The notes under the pieces are model-generated. The model was not told where the DNA came from. It was given only the letters and a program-made list of their open reading frames with translations, and did no database searches. The position numbers were made by a program, and so were the translations under genes. A stretch of DNA of 64,000 bases, taken from positions 1,426,001-1,490,000 of the forward strand of contig NZ_CP028811.1 of assembly GCF_003055625.1 (NCBI RefSeq). Direction: 5' to 3'. The stretch comes from Flavobacterium magnum. Lineage in GTDB: Bacteria; Bacteroidota; Bacteroidia; Flavobacteriales; Flavobacteriaceae. Shown here piece by piece: positions 17,286 through 26,098 of the stretch; positions within the stretch are counted from its first letter, which is position 1; the number at the start of each line of letters is the position of its first letter.

Positions 17286-17648
17286 TTACGCCTCGCGATG
17301 CACCTTGTTAAAGTCGAATGCAGGAAGGCATACAGCCAGGTATTCGCAGGGTTCTTCAAAAGGATTGGAATACTGCACCCTTGTGTTTTTCAGGATGTGT
17401 ATCGACTGCCCGCTTTCAAGGATGATTGCTTCCCCTTCAATAATGAATTGCTTTTTTCCCTTTATAATGTAGGTGTACTCATCGAATTCAGGCGTTTGGA
17501 ACGGTTCGCTCCAGTGCGGCGGCGCAATCATATGAGCAATGGAAACATTGGCATTCTGCGTGGAAGCCATGCCGTGGTGCTCCTCAATTAGTTTGCCGTC
17601 ATCAGTAGGGACAACAAACGGGGATTTCTGGACAAAATATTTTTTCAT
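17286..17648 (-). CDS. Single-domain cupin protein
   Basis: 120 residues forming one cupin barrel. PHWSEPFQTPEFDEYTYIIKG at about 45-65 carries the first metal motif, reduced to one His and acidic residues, and ESGQSIHILKNT carries the second. At this length it is too short for 3-hydroxyanthranilate dioxygenase (about 180 residues), although it sits beside the monooxygenase gene. It follows the DUF486 gene by 4 nt on the minus strand and is probably co-transcribed with it. The ligand or substrate is unknown. Confidence 0.8.
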   Translation of the reverse strand: MKKYFVQKSPFVVPTDDGKLIEEHHGMASTQNANVSIAHMIAPPHWSEPFQTPEFDEYTYIIKGKKQFIIEGEAIILESGQSIHILKNTRVQYSNPFEEPCEYLAVCLPAFDFNKVHREA

Positions 17649-17652
17649 GGAC

Positions 17653-18027
17653 TTATTTTTTGAAAATGAAATATACGGAAAGTATCAGGAACAGGAAGCC
17701 GATGGCATGATTCCACCGAAAGCTCTCGGTCTTAAAAAACAGCATCGAAAAAATGACGAAGACTACCAGCGTAATAACTTCCTGGATCACCTTGAGCTGT
17801 AGTAGGGAAAACGGGCCACCATTGCCTTCAAACCCGATCTTATTTGCGGGTACCTGGAAGCAATATTCAAAAAAAGCCAACCCCCAGCTGATTAAAACGA
17901 TGGAGATGAGTCCAGCGTTTTCAAACCACCGCAGCTCTTTAAACTTCAAATGGCCATACCAGGCCAATGTCATAAAAATATTGGACAGCACCAACAATCC
18001 GATTGTGAGATAACTCTTCATTTGCAT
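17653..18027 (-). CDS. DUF486 (DMT-type) membrane protein
   Basis: 124 residues with four predicted membrane segments (about 8-27, 40-58, 75-98 and 104-122), matching the small DUF486 family related to drug/metabolite transporters. The motif FEYCFQVPANKIGF between segments two and three is family-typical. The start could be ATG 18027 or the Met two codons later. Inner membrane location; substrate unknown. Confidence 0.85.
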   Translation of the reverse strand: MQMKSYLTIGLLVLSNIFMTLAWYGHLKFKELRWFENAGLISIVLISWGLAFFEYCFQVPANKIGFEGNGGPFSLLQLKVIQEVITLVVFVIFSMLFFKTESFRWNHAIGFLFLILSVYFIFKK

Positions 18028-18422
18028 GTGTTTTTCCTGTAAAAATAAAAAATCGAAGCCAACCCTCCTGCCGCCAATGTAAAGTTAAGGTTAAGCCGCA
18101 GAAAAATTAACAGGAAAGCATTGGTGAAATCCACAGGAGGCTTGCGTTATCATATTAGCAATAAAAATCTCAATATTTAAAAATGCATTACCGATAATTC
18201 GGCAATTTGTCTTTATGAAGGGTATATTTACAAAAAAACGCTGGTTTTGCCTTATTTTACTGGGATTTAACACCAACAAAAATTACTGTTAATAAAGGAC
18301 AAAAAGTTAAAATATATTTTTTTTTCTCCACTAAAAATATAAATTTGTCGTTCTTATAAAAACAGATTCAGATCTATTAAGTATTAAATCTATTAAATTT
18401 TCAAAAACTAAAATTTTAAAAA
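18028..18422. other. Intergenic region upstream of the exbB operon
   Basis: This 395-nt A+T-rich stretch separates divergent DUF486 and exbB. Apart from the candidate exbB promoter at 18317-18347 and a T-rich tract next to it, no RNA gene, terminator or coding frame with plausible composition was recognised. The 76-nt leader between the predicted transcript start and ATG 18423 shows no clear hairpin. Confidence 0.5.
18317..18347 (+). promoter_or_regulatory. Candidate promoter of the exbB-tonB operon
   Basis: TAAATTTG (18340-18347) fits the -7 box. A T-tract (TTTT at 18317-18320) lies exactly 19 nt upstream instead of a TTG, so the -33 element is weak. Confidence 0.45.
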
Positions 18423-19277
18423 ATGGCAACACCAAATGTAGCAGCTAAGAAAGAAACCGGATCAAACGGCGGAAACTTATTTACCGGAATCGTAATTGTA
18501 GCTTGTATCGTTATCGGTATAATAATCTGGAAATTCGTGATGGGTGCCCCGGGGAATTTCGAAAATGAAAAGGAAATGATCAGTTCAGGTGCTGAGGCAG
18601 GACATCCTAAACCAGGAAACTATCTGGCGATGGTGTACAAAGGAGGAAAAATCGTTCCTGTGCTTATGGGATTGTTGCTGATGGTGGTTGTGTTTTCAAT
18701 CGAGCGCTTCTTCGTGATCTCTAAAGCTGCCGGAAAAGGAAGCTTGGATAAATTCATGAAAAACGTACAGGCAAACATCAAGTCGGATAACATCGATGCT
18801 GCGATCGCTGACTGTGATAAGCAAGAAGGTTCAGTAGCCAACGCGATCAAAGCGGCACTTGTGAAATATAAGGAAGTGAAAAAAGAAGGGTTTGACAGCG
18901 AAGCGGCTGCCGATACGATCCAAAAGGAAATCGAAGAAGCGACTTCACTTGAAATGCCAATGCTTGAGAAGAACCTTACCATCATATCGACTTTGGTTTC
19001 TTTGGGTACACTTGCAGGTCTTTTGGGAACAGTAACCGGTATGATTACAGCGTTCGGTGCATTGGCGACTTCAGGAACTCCTGATCAGGCTGCACTTGCA
19101 AACGGTATCTCTGAGGCGCTTATCAATACCGCAACAGGTATCTCTACTTCTGCGCTGGCCATTATCATGTACAACTACTTTACTTCTAAAATCGATACAC
19201 TTACTTATTCTATCGATGAGGCCGGGTCTACCATTGTTGGTACTTACAGACGTTTAAGGGGTAGCTTGAGAGGATAA
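18423..19277 (+). CDS. exbB: ExbB/TolQ/MotA-family proton channel subunit
   Basis: 284 residues, inner-membrane proton channel of the TonB energising complex. There is one N-terminal segment (about 21-40), a second at about 75-95 (VPVLMGLLLMVVVFSIERFF), a cytoplasmic helical domain, and two segments in the C-terminal conserved block (about 180-255; TLAGLLGTVTGMITAF and ALINTATGISTSALAI). An extra N-terminal segment compared with E. coli ExbB is common in Bacteroidota. It is the first gene of a seven-gene operon. Confidence 0.92.
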   Translation: MATPNVAAKKETGSNGGNLFTGIVIVACIVIGIIIWKFVMGAPGNFENEKEMISSGAEAGHPKPGNYLAMVYKGGKIVPVLMGLLLMVVVFSIERFFVISKAAGKGSLDKFMKNVQANIKSDNIDAAIADCDKQEGSVANAIKAALVKYKEVKKEGFDSEAAADTIQKEIEEATSLEMPMLEKNLTIISTLVSLGTLAGLLGTVTGMITAFGALATSGTPDQAALANGISEALINTATGISTSALAIIMYNYFTSKIDTLTYSIDEAGSTIVGTYRRLRGSLRG

Positions 19278-19313
19278 TAATTCATCGGGAGCGATTCCGT
19301 AAAAAAATATAAA

Positions 19314-19931
19314 ATGGCAAAAGTAAAAATGTCTAAAAAGGCCACGTCCATCGACATGACGGCGATGTGTGATGTTGCGTTCCTGCTGCTGACTTTCTTC
19401 ATATTGACGGCAACAGCGAAGCAACCCGAGCCGTTGCCTGTGGATACGCCTAACTCAACTGTACAGGACAAGCTTCCTGAAAAAAACCTCGCTATTATTA
19501 CCATCGGCGACAGCGGAAAAGTGTTTTTGGGGATTAAGGAAATTCCAGTGAGGAAGCAGACGCTGCAGTATATGGCCACCGAAAAGAAAATCAACTTCAC
19601 TGATGACGAAATCACTAAATTCGGGCTTATCGATGAATTTGGGGTGCCATTTGCGCAAGTCAAGGCATTAATCAGCATGACATCGACACAACGTAATGTA
19701 AAAGGGCAACAAATCGGTATCCCGCATGACTCCATCAATAATGAGTTGTCGGAATGGGTGCTGCAGGCAAGAAATGCCAACGCGTTTGTGAACAATGAGC
19801 AGCTTAACTTCGCTATCAAAGGCGATGCGAAAGAGCAGTATCCGCAAATCAAGAAAGTGATGGATATCCTGCAAAAACAAAAAGTAAATAAATTCTTTCT
19901 GGTCACAGGACTCAGAAGCGATAAATTTTAA
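19314..19931 (+). CDS. exbD: ExbD/TolR-family protein (first copy)
   Basis: 205 residues. A single N-terminal membrane segment (about 17-37) begins at IDMTAMCDVAFLLLTFF and contains the proton-path Asp20. The long periplasmic part follows. Two ExbD proteins in a row are the usual arrangement in Bacteroidota and probably form the mixed or alternative dimer inside the ExbB pentamer. Gap to exbB 36 nt and to the next exbD 12 nt. Confidence 0.92.
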   Translation: MAKVKMSKKATSIDMTAMCDVAFLLLTFFILTATAKQPEPLPVDTPNSTVQDKLPEKNLAIITIGDSGKVFLGIKEIPVRKQTLQYMATEKKINFTDDEITKFGLIDEFGVPFAQVKALISMTSTQRNVKGQQIGIPHDSINNELSEWVLQARNANAFVNNEQLNFAIKGDAKEQYPQIKKVMDILQKQKVNKFFLVTGLRSDKF

Positions 19932-19943
19932 AAACATACTGAA

Positions 19944-20477
19944 ATGGCAGAATTAAATACCGGCGACAGTGGCGGTGGTAAAGGCGGCAAGGTAAGAAGT
20001 AAGAAGGCGAATGCAAAAGTCGATCTTACGGCTATGGTGGATCTCGCGTTCCTCCTCATTACCTTCTTTATGCTTACAACCTCATTGTCAAAGCCACAAT
20101 CGATGGACTTGCCGATGCCTGATAAGGATACCGAGATTCCGCCCATCCTCATTGCGGATGCCAGGACACTTACCGTGCTTATCGGACCTGACAATAAACT
20201 GAAATATTACATGGGCCAATTTGCCAGTCCGCTGGAAGGTCCGACTGATATGGTGTACGGAGGCAAAGGCATCAGGAAAAAAATCCTGGAGAAAAAAGTA
20301 TCTGTGCCTCAGGTGATGCAGGATCCCAAAAAGGGGTTGATCATGCTGATCAAAGCAAGCAAGAAATCGACCTATAAAAATTTGGTGGATATTTTAGATG
20401 AAGTGGCTATATGTAAAGTACCTACTTACGCCATTGTGGATATTACCAAAGAAGAAGAAAATCTGTTTGAAAAGTAA
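19944..20477 (+). CDS. exbD: ExbD/TolR-family protein (second copy)
   Basis: 177 residues. A charged and Gly-rich N-terminus (1-25) precedes the membrane segment with Asp33 in VDLTAMVDLAFLLITFF. The periplasmic part differs from the first copy and contains a Lys-rich stretch near residue 110. It works with the neighbouring ExbB and TonB to harvest proton motive force for outer membrane transport. Confidence 0.92.
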   Translation: MAELNTGDSGGGKGGKVRSKKANAKVDLTAMVDLAFLLITFFMLTTSLSKPQSMDLPMPDKDTEIPPILIADARTLTVLIGPDNKLKYYMGQFASPLEGPTDMVYGGKGIRKKILEKKVSVPQVMQDPKKGLIMLIKASKKSTYKNLVDILDEVAICKVPTYAIVDITKEEENLFEK

Positions 20478-20510
20478 TTGTTGCTTTAAAACAATAACAA
20501 CATACAACAT

Positions 20511-21308
20511 ATGAAACTGGATTTATTTAAACAGAAATGGATTGATATGGTCTTCGAAGGCCGTAACAAAAGTTACGGAGCCTACGAATTGCGTAAAAAA
20601 AATCCTAAAACCACGCTGATTGCGCTGATTATCGGTGCTTTTATCTTCAGCAGTCTTCTAGCGCTTCCGCTAATCGATTGGGGTAAAGGTAAAGACGACG
20701 ATCAGGAAAAGGTGAAGATGGTCGATATGGCAAAGATCCTAACACCACCACCACCGGATAAGCCTCTAATCCCGCCACCGCCACCGCCGCCACCGGCTCC
20801 AAAGATTGACGAGGTAAAGTTCGTTCCTCCTAAGGTGGTAAAAAAGGAAGAGGTAGTCGAGGAAATCAAGACGATCGAAGAGCTTAAAGACAAGAATGTC
20901 GGCGCCAAAGATATCAAAGGGCAGGAAGACGGGAAAATTGTGGTCGATGAACCATCAGGCGACGGGCCACCTGAAACCAAAATTATCGAGGACAACCAAA
21001 TCTACAACAGCGTAGAGGTGCAGCCGGAATTCCCCGGCGGTATGAAGGCTTTTTACAAATACGTACAGGATAAATTCCGCGTACCGGAAGGAGAAGCACT
21101 CAACGGAAATATTTACGTGACGTTCGTAGTGGAAAAAGACGGATCACTGACCGACATTAAAGTTGGTCGTGACCTTGGATACGGAACCGGAAAAGAAGCG
21201 GAGAGGCTGCTGAAGGCATCTCCAAGGTGGAAGGCCGGCGTACAGAACGGGCGTTCGGTGAGGGCGAGGTTTTCGCTCCCGATTAAAATTGTTTCATCAG
21301 GAGATTAA
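20511..21308 (+). CDS. tonB: TonB energy transducer
   Basis: 265 residues. The N-terminus begins with the Bacteroidota TonB signature (FEGRNKSYGAYELRKK, about 15-30), then one membrane segment (about 36-54), a Pro-rich linker with an eight-proline run near 90, a charged spacer and a TonB C-terminal domain (about 170-262) with VQPEFPGGMKAFYKYV. It spans the periplasm and delivers energy to TonB-dependent receptors. Its stop codon overlaps the next start. Confidence 0.94.
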   Translation: MKLDLFKQKWIDMVFEGRNKSYGAYELRKKNPKTTLIALIIGAFIFSSLLALPLIDWGKGKDDDQEKVKMVDMAKILTPPPPDKPLIPPPPPPPPAPKIDEVKFVPPKVVKKEEVVEEIKTIEELKDKNVGAKDIKGQEDGKIVVDEPSGDGPPETKIIEDNQIYNSVEVQPEFPGGMKAFYKYVQDKFRVPEGEALNGNIYVTFVVEKDGSLTDIKVGRDLGYGTGKEAERLLKASPRWKAGVQNGRSVRARFSLPIKIVSSGD

Positions 21309-21532
21309 TGCGGAAGCACGATACCAACCAAAGAATACAGAAATCGCTTAAAGGGCGATTTCTGCTCTTTATAGGAATACTGTTTTTCCTTGCATACCTG
21401 ATTTTGGGCCTTCTCATTATCTTTGAGAAGCGGCTTCCTTTCAATTTACCTGATAACTACCGACTGTTTCTGGGTATTATATTGATTGTATATGCGTTCC
21501 TGCGTTTCATCAGACTATTACAGAGAAAATGA
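21308..21532 (+). CDS. Small two-segment membrane protein of the tonB operon
   Basis: 74 residues with two membrane segments (about 19-40 and 51-68), a basic N-terminus and a basic C-terminus, so both ends probably face the cytoplasm. It overlaps tonB by one base and the PstS-like gene by four, which argues for a translated, co-regulated gene. I do not recognise a characterised family. Confidence 0.8.
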   Translation: MRKHDTNQRIQKSLKGRFLLFIGILFFLAYLILGLLIIFEKRLPFNLPDNYRLFLGIILIVYAFLRFIRLLQRK

Positions 21533-22464
21533 AAAAATTATCAAATTACAGATTGCTCAAGGTTGCCGGCGTTTTTCTGATTATTGTTACGGTCTTGATA
21601 TGTTGTAAAAAGTCAGGCGAGGACGCAGAAACTATTTTGGAAGGGAAAGCCACTTTCTATGTTGACGAGTCCATTTTGCCAATTATCGAGGATGAGCTGG
21701 CCGTGTTCCAGTCAGATTACAGGGGCAGGATAAACCTTGTTGCGAAACCCGAGTCTGAAGTGGTCAACGCACTTTTAAGTGATAAAACAGCAGTGGTGAT
21801 ATTGTCAAGAAGTCTTTCAGTATCGGAAAAGCAAACTCTCGCCAAAAGGCAAATAACGCCCAAAATCACTCCGTTTGCCGTGGACGCGGTCGCCTTCATT
21901 ACCAATACAAAATCGAAAGATACGTTACTCGATTTGCAGGAGGCGGTGAATCTGATGCAGGGCAAAGCGTCAAAGATTAAGCAACTTGTTTTTGAAAATC
22001 CGAACTCAGGAACGGTGAACACGATGAATGCTTTAGCTAAAACGGACAACAAGACAAAACATGACGGCATTTACTCCATGCACTCGGCGCTCGAGGTAAT
22101 AGATTACGTTGCTAAAAATCCGGATGCGGTGGGCGTTGTGGGTTTGAATATACTGCTGGAGCCGGAATCACAATGGCAGGAGTTGGTTGGCAGTGTGAAA
22201 GTGATGGCTGTCAGGAATGTTAAAAATGCGAAGAACGACCTTAATCATTATAAGCCCAATCAATCTAACCTGGCGTTGGGATTGTATCCGCTGCGGCGCG
22301 ACCTGCAGATGTTAAATTTTCAGGGCGCAGCAGGCTTAGGCATGGGATTTGCTTCTTTTATCGCCGGTGAAAGGGGTCAGCGGATTATCCTAAAGTCAGG
22401 GTTACTTCCAGTGCGGATTCCGTCGAGAAATATTACCATCCGTAAGGATATAAATACTAAATAA
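21529..22464 (+). CDS. PstS-like substrate-binding lipoprotein
   Basis: 311 residues. A membrane segment and lipobox (LICC) at about 20-26 indicate a lipoprotein. The remainder has the type II periplasmic binding fold of phosphate-binding PstS proteins: AVVILSRSLS, TPFAVDAVAFI, FENPNSGTVN and AGLGMGFASFIAGERGQRIILKSGLLP are all typical. No PstC, PstA or PstB gene is nearby. Its place inside an exbB-tonB operon suggests a role with a TonB-driven machine rather than an ABC importer; the ligand is not shown by the sequence. Confidence 0.85.
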   Translation: MKKLSNYRLLKVAGVFLIIVTVLICCKKSGEDAETILEGKATFYVDESILPIIEDELAVFQSDYRGRINLVAKPESEVVNALLSDKTAVVILSRSLSVSEKQTLAKRQITPKITPFAVDAVAFITNTKSKDTLLDLQEAVNLMQGKASKIKQLVFENPNSGTVNTMNALAKTDNKTKHDGIYSMHSALEVIDYVAKNPDAVGVVGLNILLEPESQWQELVGSVKVMAVRNVKNAKNDLNHYKPNQSNLALGLYPLRRDLQMLNFQGAAGLGMGFASFIAGERGQRIILKSGLLPVRIPSRNITIRKDINTK

Positions 22465-22470
22465 ACATTT

Positions 22471-24174
22471 ATGAAAAAGCTAAAAATCTTCAGTATTGCC
22501 TTATTTGTTTTTGGGACTGCCACATATGCGCAGGATCTCGATCAGGCTAAAAAGGCTATTGATGCAGAACAATACGAAAAGGCTAAGAAAATTTTAAAAG
22601 GACTTGTAGCCACAAAACCTGAAAGCGGAAAAAACTATTTTTTCTTAGGGAATTTGTATCTCACCCAAAAACTCAAGGATTCGGCAGCAGTAACTTACCA
22701 AAAAGGAACGGCCGCAAAAACTGAGGCGAATTTCAATTATATCGGACTTGGCCAGATTGACCTCGAAAACGGCAATGCGGCCAGTGCGGCTTCAAATTTT
22801 GACAAGGCGTTAGCAAATGTCAAGAAAAAGGATTTTGAAGAACTGATGTACATCGGTAAAGCTTATCTGAACCCTGCCAAACCTGATTACAAAAAAGCAC
22901 TTGACTATTTGAATAGAGCCAAAGCCATACAGCCGGCGAATGCTGAAATTTCACTGTATCTGGGTGATGCCTACTACGGAGACAAAAATGTTAATGAAGC
23001 GTACTCCGCCTACAGGAATGCCGCCGACGCGGATAAAAACCTCCTTCGCGCATCGCTGCAGCAGGGTGCCATTACCAAAAGTGCCAAAGCATTCACGGAA
23101 GCCAAAGCCATTTTTGACAAAATCCTGGCCGCGAATCCCAATTACGGCCCGGCGTACAGGGAACTCGCTGAAACCTATTACGTATGGGGCCTGAATGACA
23201 AGGCAAAATACACTGAATACAATAACACTGCTATCCAGTATTATGAGAAATACATGGCTATGACGGATTATTCATTGGATTCACGTATGCGGCACGCTGA
23301 CTTCCTCGTGTTGACAAAGGACTACAAGGCGCTTGAAGCAGAGGCTACCGCCATGCAGAAACTCGATAAGGTGAACCCAAGGATTCTGCGATACCTCGGA
23401 TATTCGGCTTACCAGAACGGTAATTCGGATGCTGCCATCAATGCGTTGAATGAATTTATTGCAAAACCGAATGTGAATCTCATTGGGCGCGATTACCTCT
23501 ATTTGGGATTGGCTAAAACCCAAAAGGCACTGACGATGGGTGCCGACGCAGAAGGAAAGCCAACAGGCACGGTAGACAGCACTTTATTCGACAGTGGTAT
23601 TGCTGATATCAGGAAAGGCGTTGAACTGGATCCCGGCATGGCTAATGAACTTAATGATTTCGGTAAGAAATTTTTCGACCTGAAACTATACAAGCAGGCA
23701 TCGGCCATTTATGAAATCGCGGTCACAAATCCTAACTCCAGGAACTTCCTGTATGATAACTTCTATCTTGGTTACGCCCTGTATTTCGATAATGCCAAAG
23801 CGGAAAAGCCGAATGTAGCCGATGTTCAGAAAGCAAACGCGGCATTTGACGCGGTAATCAAGGCGTCGCCGACGACCCAGGACGCTTACATTTACAAAGC
23901 ACGTTTGAACAGCCTGCTAATGGATGACATGACCGCAAGGGCTGAAATGGCGAAATACTATGAAGAATACATCCGGGTGGTAACGGAAAAAGGCGAATCG
24001 GAATTGTCAAAACCTGCAAATAAGACCAAGTTTGTCGAGGCTTACAATAACATCGCCATCCATTATGCGAAACTTGGCGATAAGATCAAAGCCAAGGAAA
24101 ACGTAGAAAAAGCACTTGCAATAGAGCCCGCGGATGAGACAGCGCTGAGCACGCAAAAGCTCATCAAAGGATAA
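22471..24174 (+). CDS. Exported tetratricopeptide-repeat protein
   Basis: 567 residues with a signal peptide (1-20, TYAQ). Most of the mature part is built of TPR-like helical pairs (for example about 20-140, 180-260 and 490-560), giving a periplasmic scaffold. It ends the tonB operon, 6 nt after the PstS-like gene, and a strong terminator follows. It probably holds components of the TonB machinery or binds cell-envelope partners, but no direct evidence for a partner is visible. Confidence 0.85.
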   Translation: MKKLKIFSIALFVFGTATYAQDLDQAKKAIDAEQYEKAKKILKGLVATKPESGKNYFFLGNLYLTQKLKDSAAVTYQKGTAAKTEANFNYIGLGQIDLENGNAASAASNFDKALANVKKKDFEELMYIGKAYLNPAKPDYKKALDYLNRAKAIQPANAEISLYLGDAYYGDKNVNEAYSAYRNAADADKNLLRASLQQGAITKSAKAFTEAKAIFDKILAANPNYGPAYRELAETYYVWGLNDKAKYTEYNNTAIQYYEKYMAMTDYSLDSRMRHADFLVLTKDYKALEAEATAMQKLDKVNPRILRYLGYSAYQNGNSDAAINALNEFIAKPNVNLIGRDYLYLGLAKTQKALTMGADAEGKPTGTVDSTLFDSGIADIRKGVELDPGMANELNDFGKKFFDLKLYKQASAIYEIAVTNPNSRNFLYDNFYLGYALYFDNAKAEKPNVADVQKANAAFDAVIKASPTTQDAYIYKARLNSLLMDDMTARAEMAKYYEEYIRVVTEKGESELSKPANKTKFVEAYNNIAIHYAKLGDKIKAKENVEKALAIEPADETALSTQKLIKG

Positions 24175-24180
24175 TATAAA

Positions 24181-24211
24181 AACCGGTAACCCAAAGTTGC
24201 CGGTTTTTTTC
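24181..24211 (+). terminator. Intrinsic terminator of the tonB operon
   Basis: AACCGGTAAC (24181-24190) pairs with GTTGCCGGTT (24196-24205) with one G-T pair, followed by T residues. Confidence 0.85.
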
Positions 24212-24249
24212 TTTCCATTGCCGTCGTTTTAATCTCGGTTCCAAATCAC

Positions 24250-24258
24250 TATCTTTGC
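24250..24258 (+). promoter_or_regulatory. -7 box of queE
   Basis: TATCTTTGC fits TAnnTTTG, 17 nt before ATG 24275. A TTTT, not TTTG, lies 19 nt upstream. The short leader leaves no room for a preQ1 riboswitch. Confidence 0.6.
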
Positions 24259-24274
24259 ACCTTATTTAATCAGC

Positions 24275-24907
24275 ATGCTTTCTAAAGAAATACAATCGGA
24301 GGTGGAGAAGGGGATAATGCTTCCGCTCATGGAAGAGTTTTACACCATTCAGGGAGAAGGGTATCACACAGGAACAGCGGCCTATTTTATACGTGTAGGC
24401 GGTTGTGATGTGGGCTGCCATTGGTGTGATGTGAAAGAAAGCTGGAACGCGGATCTGCATCCGCCAACACATGTAGACGAAATTGTAGCACATGCAAGCC
24501 TTTTTTCGGAAACTGTCGTAGTCACCGGCGGCGAACCGCTGACCTGGGACATGACAGCACTGACGACCAGGCTGAAAGCGGCCCATCGTAAAATTCATAT
24601 TGAGACCTCGGGCGCCTATCCACTCTCGGGTATCTGGGACTGGATTTGCCTGTCACCGAAAAAAACCAAATTGCCCGTTCAGCAGGTCTATGACCACGCG
24701 CACGAACTTAAAATGATCATCCATAACAGGCATGATTTTATTTTTGCGGAAGAACAGGCAGAGAAGGTGAATGACCAGGCGATCCTGTTTCTGCAGCCTG
24801 AATGGAGTAAGAAGGAAGAAATGACGCCGCTGATCGTAGACTATGTAATGAAGAATCCTAAATGGCGCGTTTCTTTACAAACCCACAAATACCTTAATAT
24901 CCCGTAA
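24275..24907 (+). CDS. queE: 7-carboxy-7-deazaguanine synthase
   Basis: 210-residue radical SAM enzyme converting carboxytetrahydropterin to 7-carboxy-7-deazaguanine for queuosine. The 4Fe-4S ligands are C44, C48 and C51 in GGCDVGCHWCD, the CX3CX2C radical SAM motif. QGEGYHTGTAAYFIR before it and VTGGEPL after it are family-typical. Its stop codon lies inside a short hairpin (24899-24919). Confidence 0.95.
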   Translation: MLSKEIQSEVEKGIMLPLMEEFYTIQGEGYHTGTAAYFIRVGGCDVGCHWCDVKESWNADLHPPTHVDEIVAHASLFSETVVVTGGEPLTWDMTALTTRLKAAHRKIHIETSGAYPLSGIWDWICLSPKKTKLPVQQVYDHAHELKMIIHNRHDFIFAEEQAEKVNDQAILFLQPEWSKKEEMTPLIVDYVMKNPKWRVSLQTHKYLNIP

Positions 24908-24926
24908 CTATTGCGGGATTATTTTT
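24899..24926 (+). terminator. Weak terminator overlapping the queE stop codon
   Basis: ATCCCG (24899-24904) pairs with CGGGAT (24914-24919) with a 9-nt loop containing the stop codon, and TATTTTTTG follows. It may reduce read-through into the aminotransferase gene. Confidence 0.5.
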
Positions 24927-24943
24927 TGAAACAAACCAAAACC

Positions 24944-26098
24944 ATGAAAGAACTATTCCTGCTCGACCCTGAAATCACTTACCTAAATCATGGTTCGTTT
25001 GGCGCCTGTCCCAAACCGATTTTTGAGGAATACCAACATTGGCAACGGGAACTCGAAAAAGAGCCGGTCCAGTTTATTACTAAAAAACTGCCGGTACTGA
25101 TGCGCGAGTCCCGGAAAGCACTGGCAGCATTTGTCCATTGCGATCCGCAGGATGTTTATTTCCTTCCCAATCCCACCACCGCTATCAACACGATTATGCG
25201 TAGCCTAAACCTGAATCCCGGCGATGAAATCCTGGCATCGGACAATGAATATGGGGCGATGGACAGGACCTGGGATTTCTTTTGTAAAAAGTCAGGCGCC
25301 AGGTACATTCGCCAGCCTATTTCCATGCCCGTAGTGTCAAAAGAGCAAATGATTGCTGAATTCTGGAAGGGCTACAATGCAAACACCAAAGTCATTTTTT
25401 TGAACCAGTTGTCGAGCGCCACGGCTCTGATTTTTCCGGTCAAGGAAATTTGTGACAGGGCCAGGGAGCTTGGATTGGTTACCATTGTCGATGGTGCTCA
25501 TGTGCCGGGTCACATCGACCTGGATATTTCGCAGCTGAATCCCGATTTTTATACCGGAACCCTTCACAAGTGGATGCTTGCTCCCAAAGGCTCCTCTTTT
25601 TTATATGTGAAAAAGGATTTCCAGGACCAGATCGATCCGTTGGTGGTGAGCTGGGGTTACCAAAGTGACATGCCCGGCGAAAGCCGCTTCTTAGATTACC
25701 ACGAATTTCAGGGCACACGCGACATGGCGGCTTTTTTATCTACGGGTGCGGCAATCCGCTTTCTGTCTGAGCACCATTGGCGGGAGAAAGCAGCCCAAAG
25801 TAAGCGACTGATTTTGACGCATTACAAGGCGTTTTGCCATCTGCTCCAAACCGAGCCAATTTGCCCGGTAACGCCAGAGTTTCTGGGACAGATGTGCAGC
25901 ATCCCGATCAGGACAGGCCAACCGACGGAACTCAAGGAATTACTTTACAACAGGTACCATATCGAAATTCCGGTAATGAAACTTAATGGAAATTTCTACC
26001 TGAGGATTTCCCTGAATGCATACAATACTGAGGCCGACCTGGATAAGTTGGCTGCTGCGCTTCAGGAAATTTTATCCCAAACCGATTTATTACAGTAG
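24944..26098 (+). CDS. Class V PLP-dependent aminotransferase (isopenicillin N epimerase-like)
   Basis: About 384 residues from ATG 24944. The frame extends to TTG 24911, but that extension overlaps the hairpin behind queE, so the internal ATG (MKELFLLDPEITYLNHGSFG) is preferred. Family signatures are YLNHGSFGACP, VDGAHVPGHIDLD and the PLP lysine in YTGTLHKWMLAPKG. CefD-like members act as epimerases, cysteine desulfurases or lyases, so the reaction cannot be named. Its stop codon abuts that of the next, convergent gene. Confidence 0.85.
   Translation: MKELFLLDPEITYLNHGSFGACPKPIFEEYQHWQRELEKEPVQFITKKLPVLMRESRKALAAFVHCDPQDVYFLPNPTTAINTIMRSLNLNPGDEILASDNEYGAMDRTWDFFCKKSGARYIRQPISMPVVSKEQMIAEFWKGYNANTKVIFLNQLSSATALIFPVKEICDRARELGLVTIVDGAHVPGHIDLDISQLNPDFYTGTLHKWMLAPKGSSFLYVKKDFQDQIDPLVVSWGYQSDMPGESRFLDYHEFQGTRDMAAFLSTGAAIRFLSEHHWREKAAQSKRLILTHYKAFCHLLQTEPICPVTPEFLGQMCSIPIRTGQPTELKELLYNRYHIEIPVMKLNGNFYLRISLNAYNTEADLDKLAAALQEILSQTDLLQ

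Noticed and set aside
17286..17648. 3-hydroxyanthranilate dioxygenase next to kmo
   Set aside because: The protein is about 60 residues too short and its first cupin motif lacks the usual His pair.
20702..20995. Minus-strand Gly-rich frame opposite tonB
   Set aside because: It is the antisense of the Pro-rich linker and has no independent support.
24211..24274. preQ1 riboswitch before queE
   Set aside because: The predicted leader is only about 12 nt and no preQ1 aptamer-like hairpin with A-rich tail is present.
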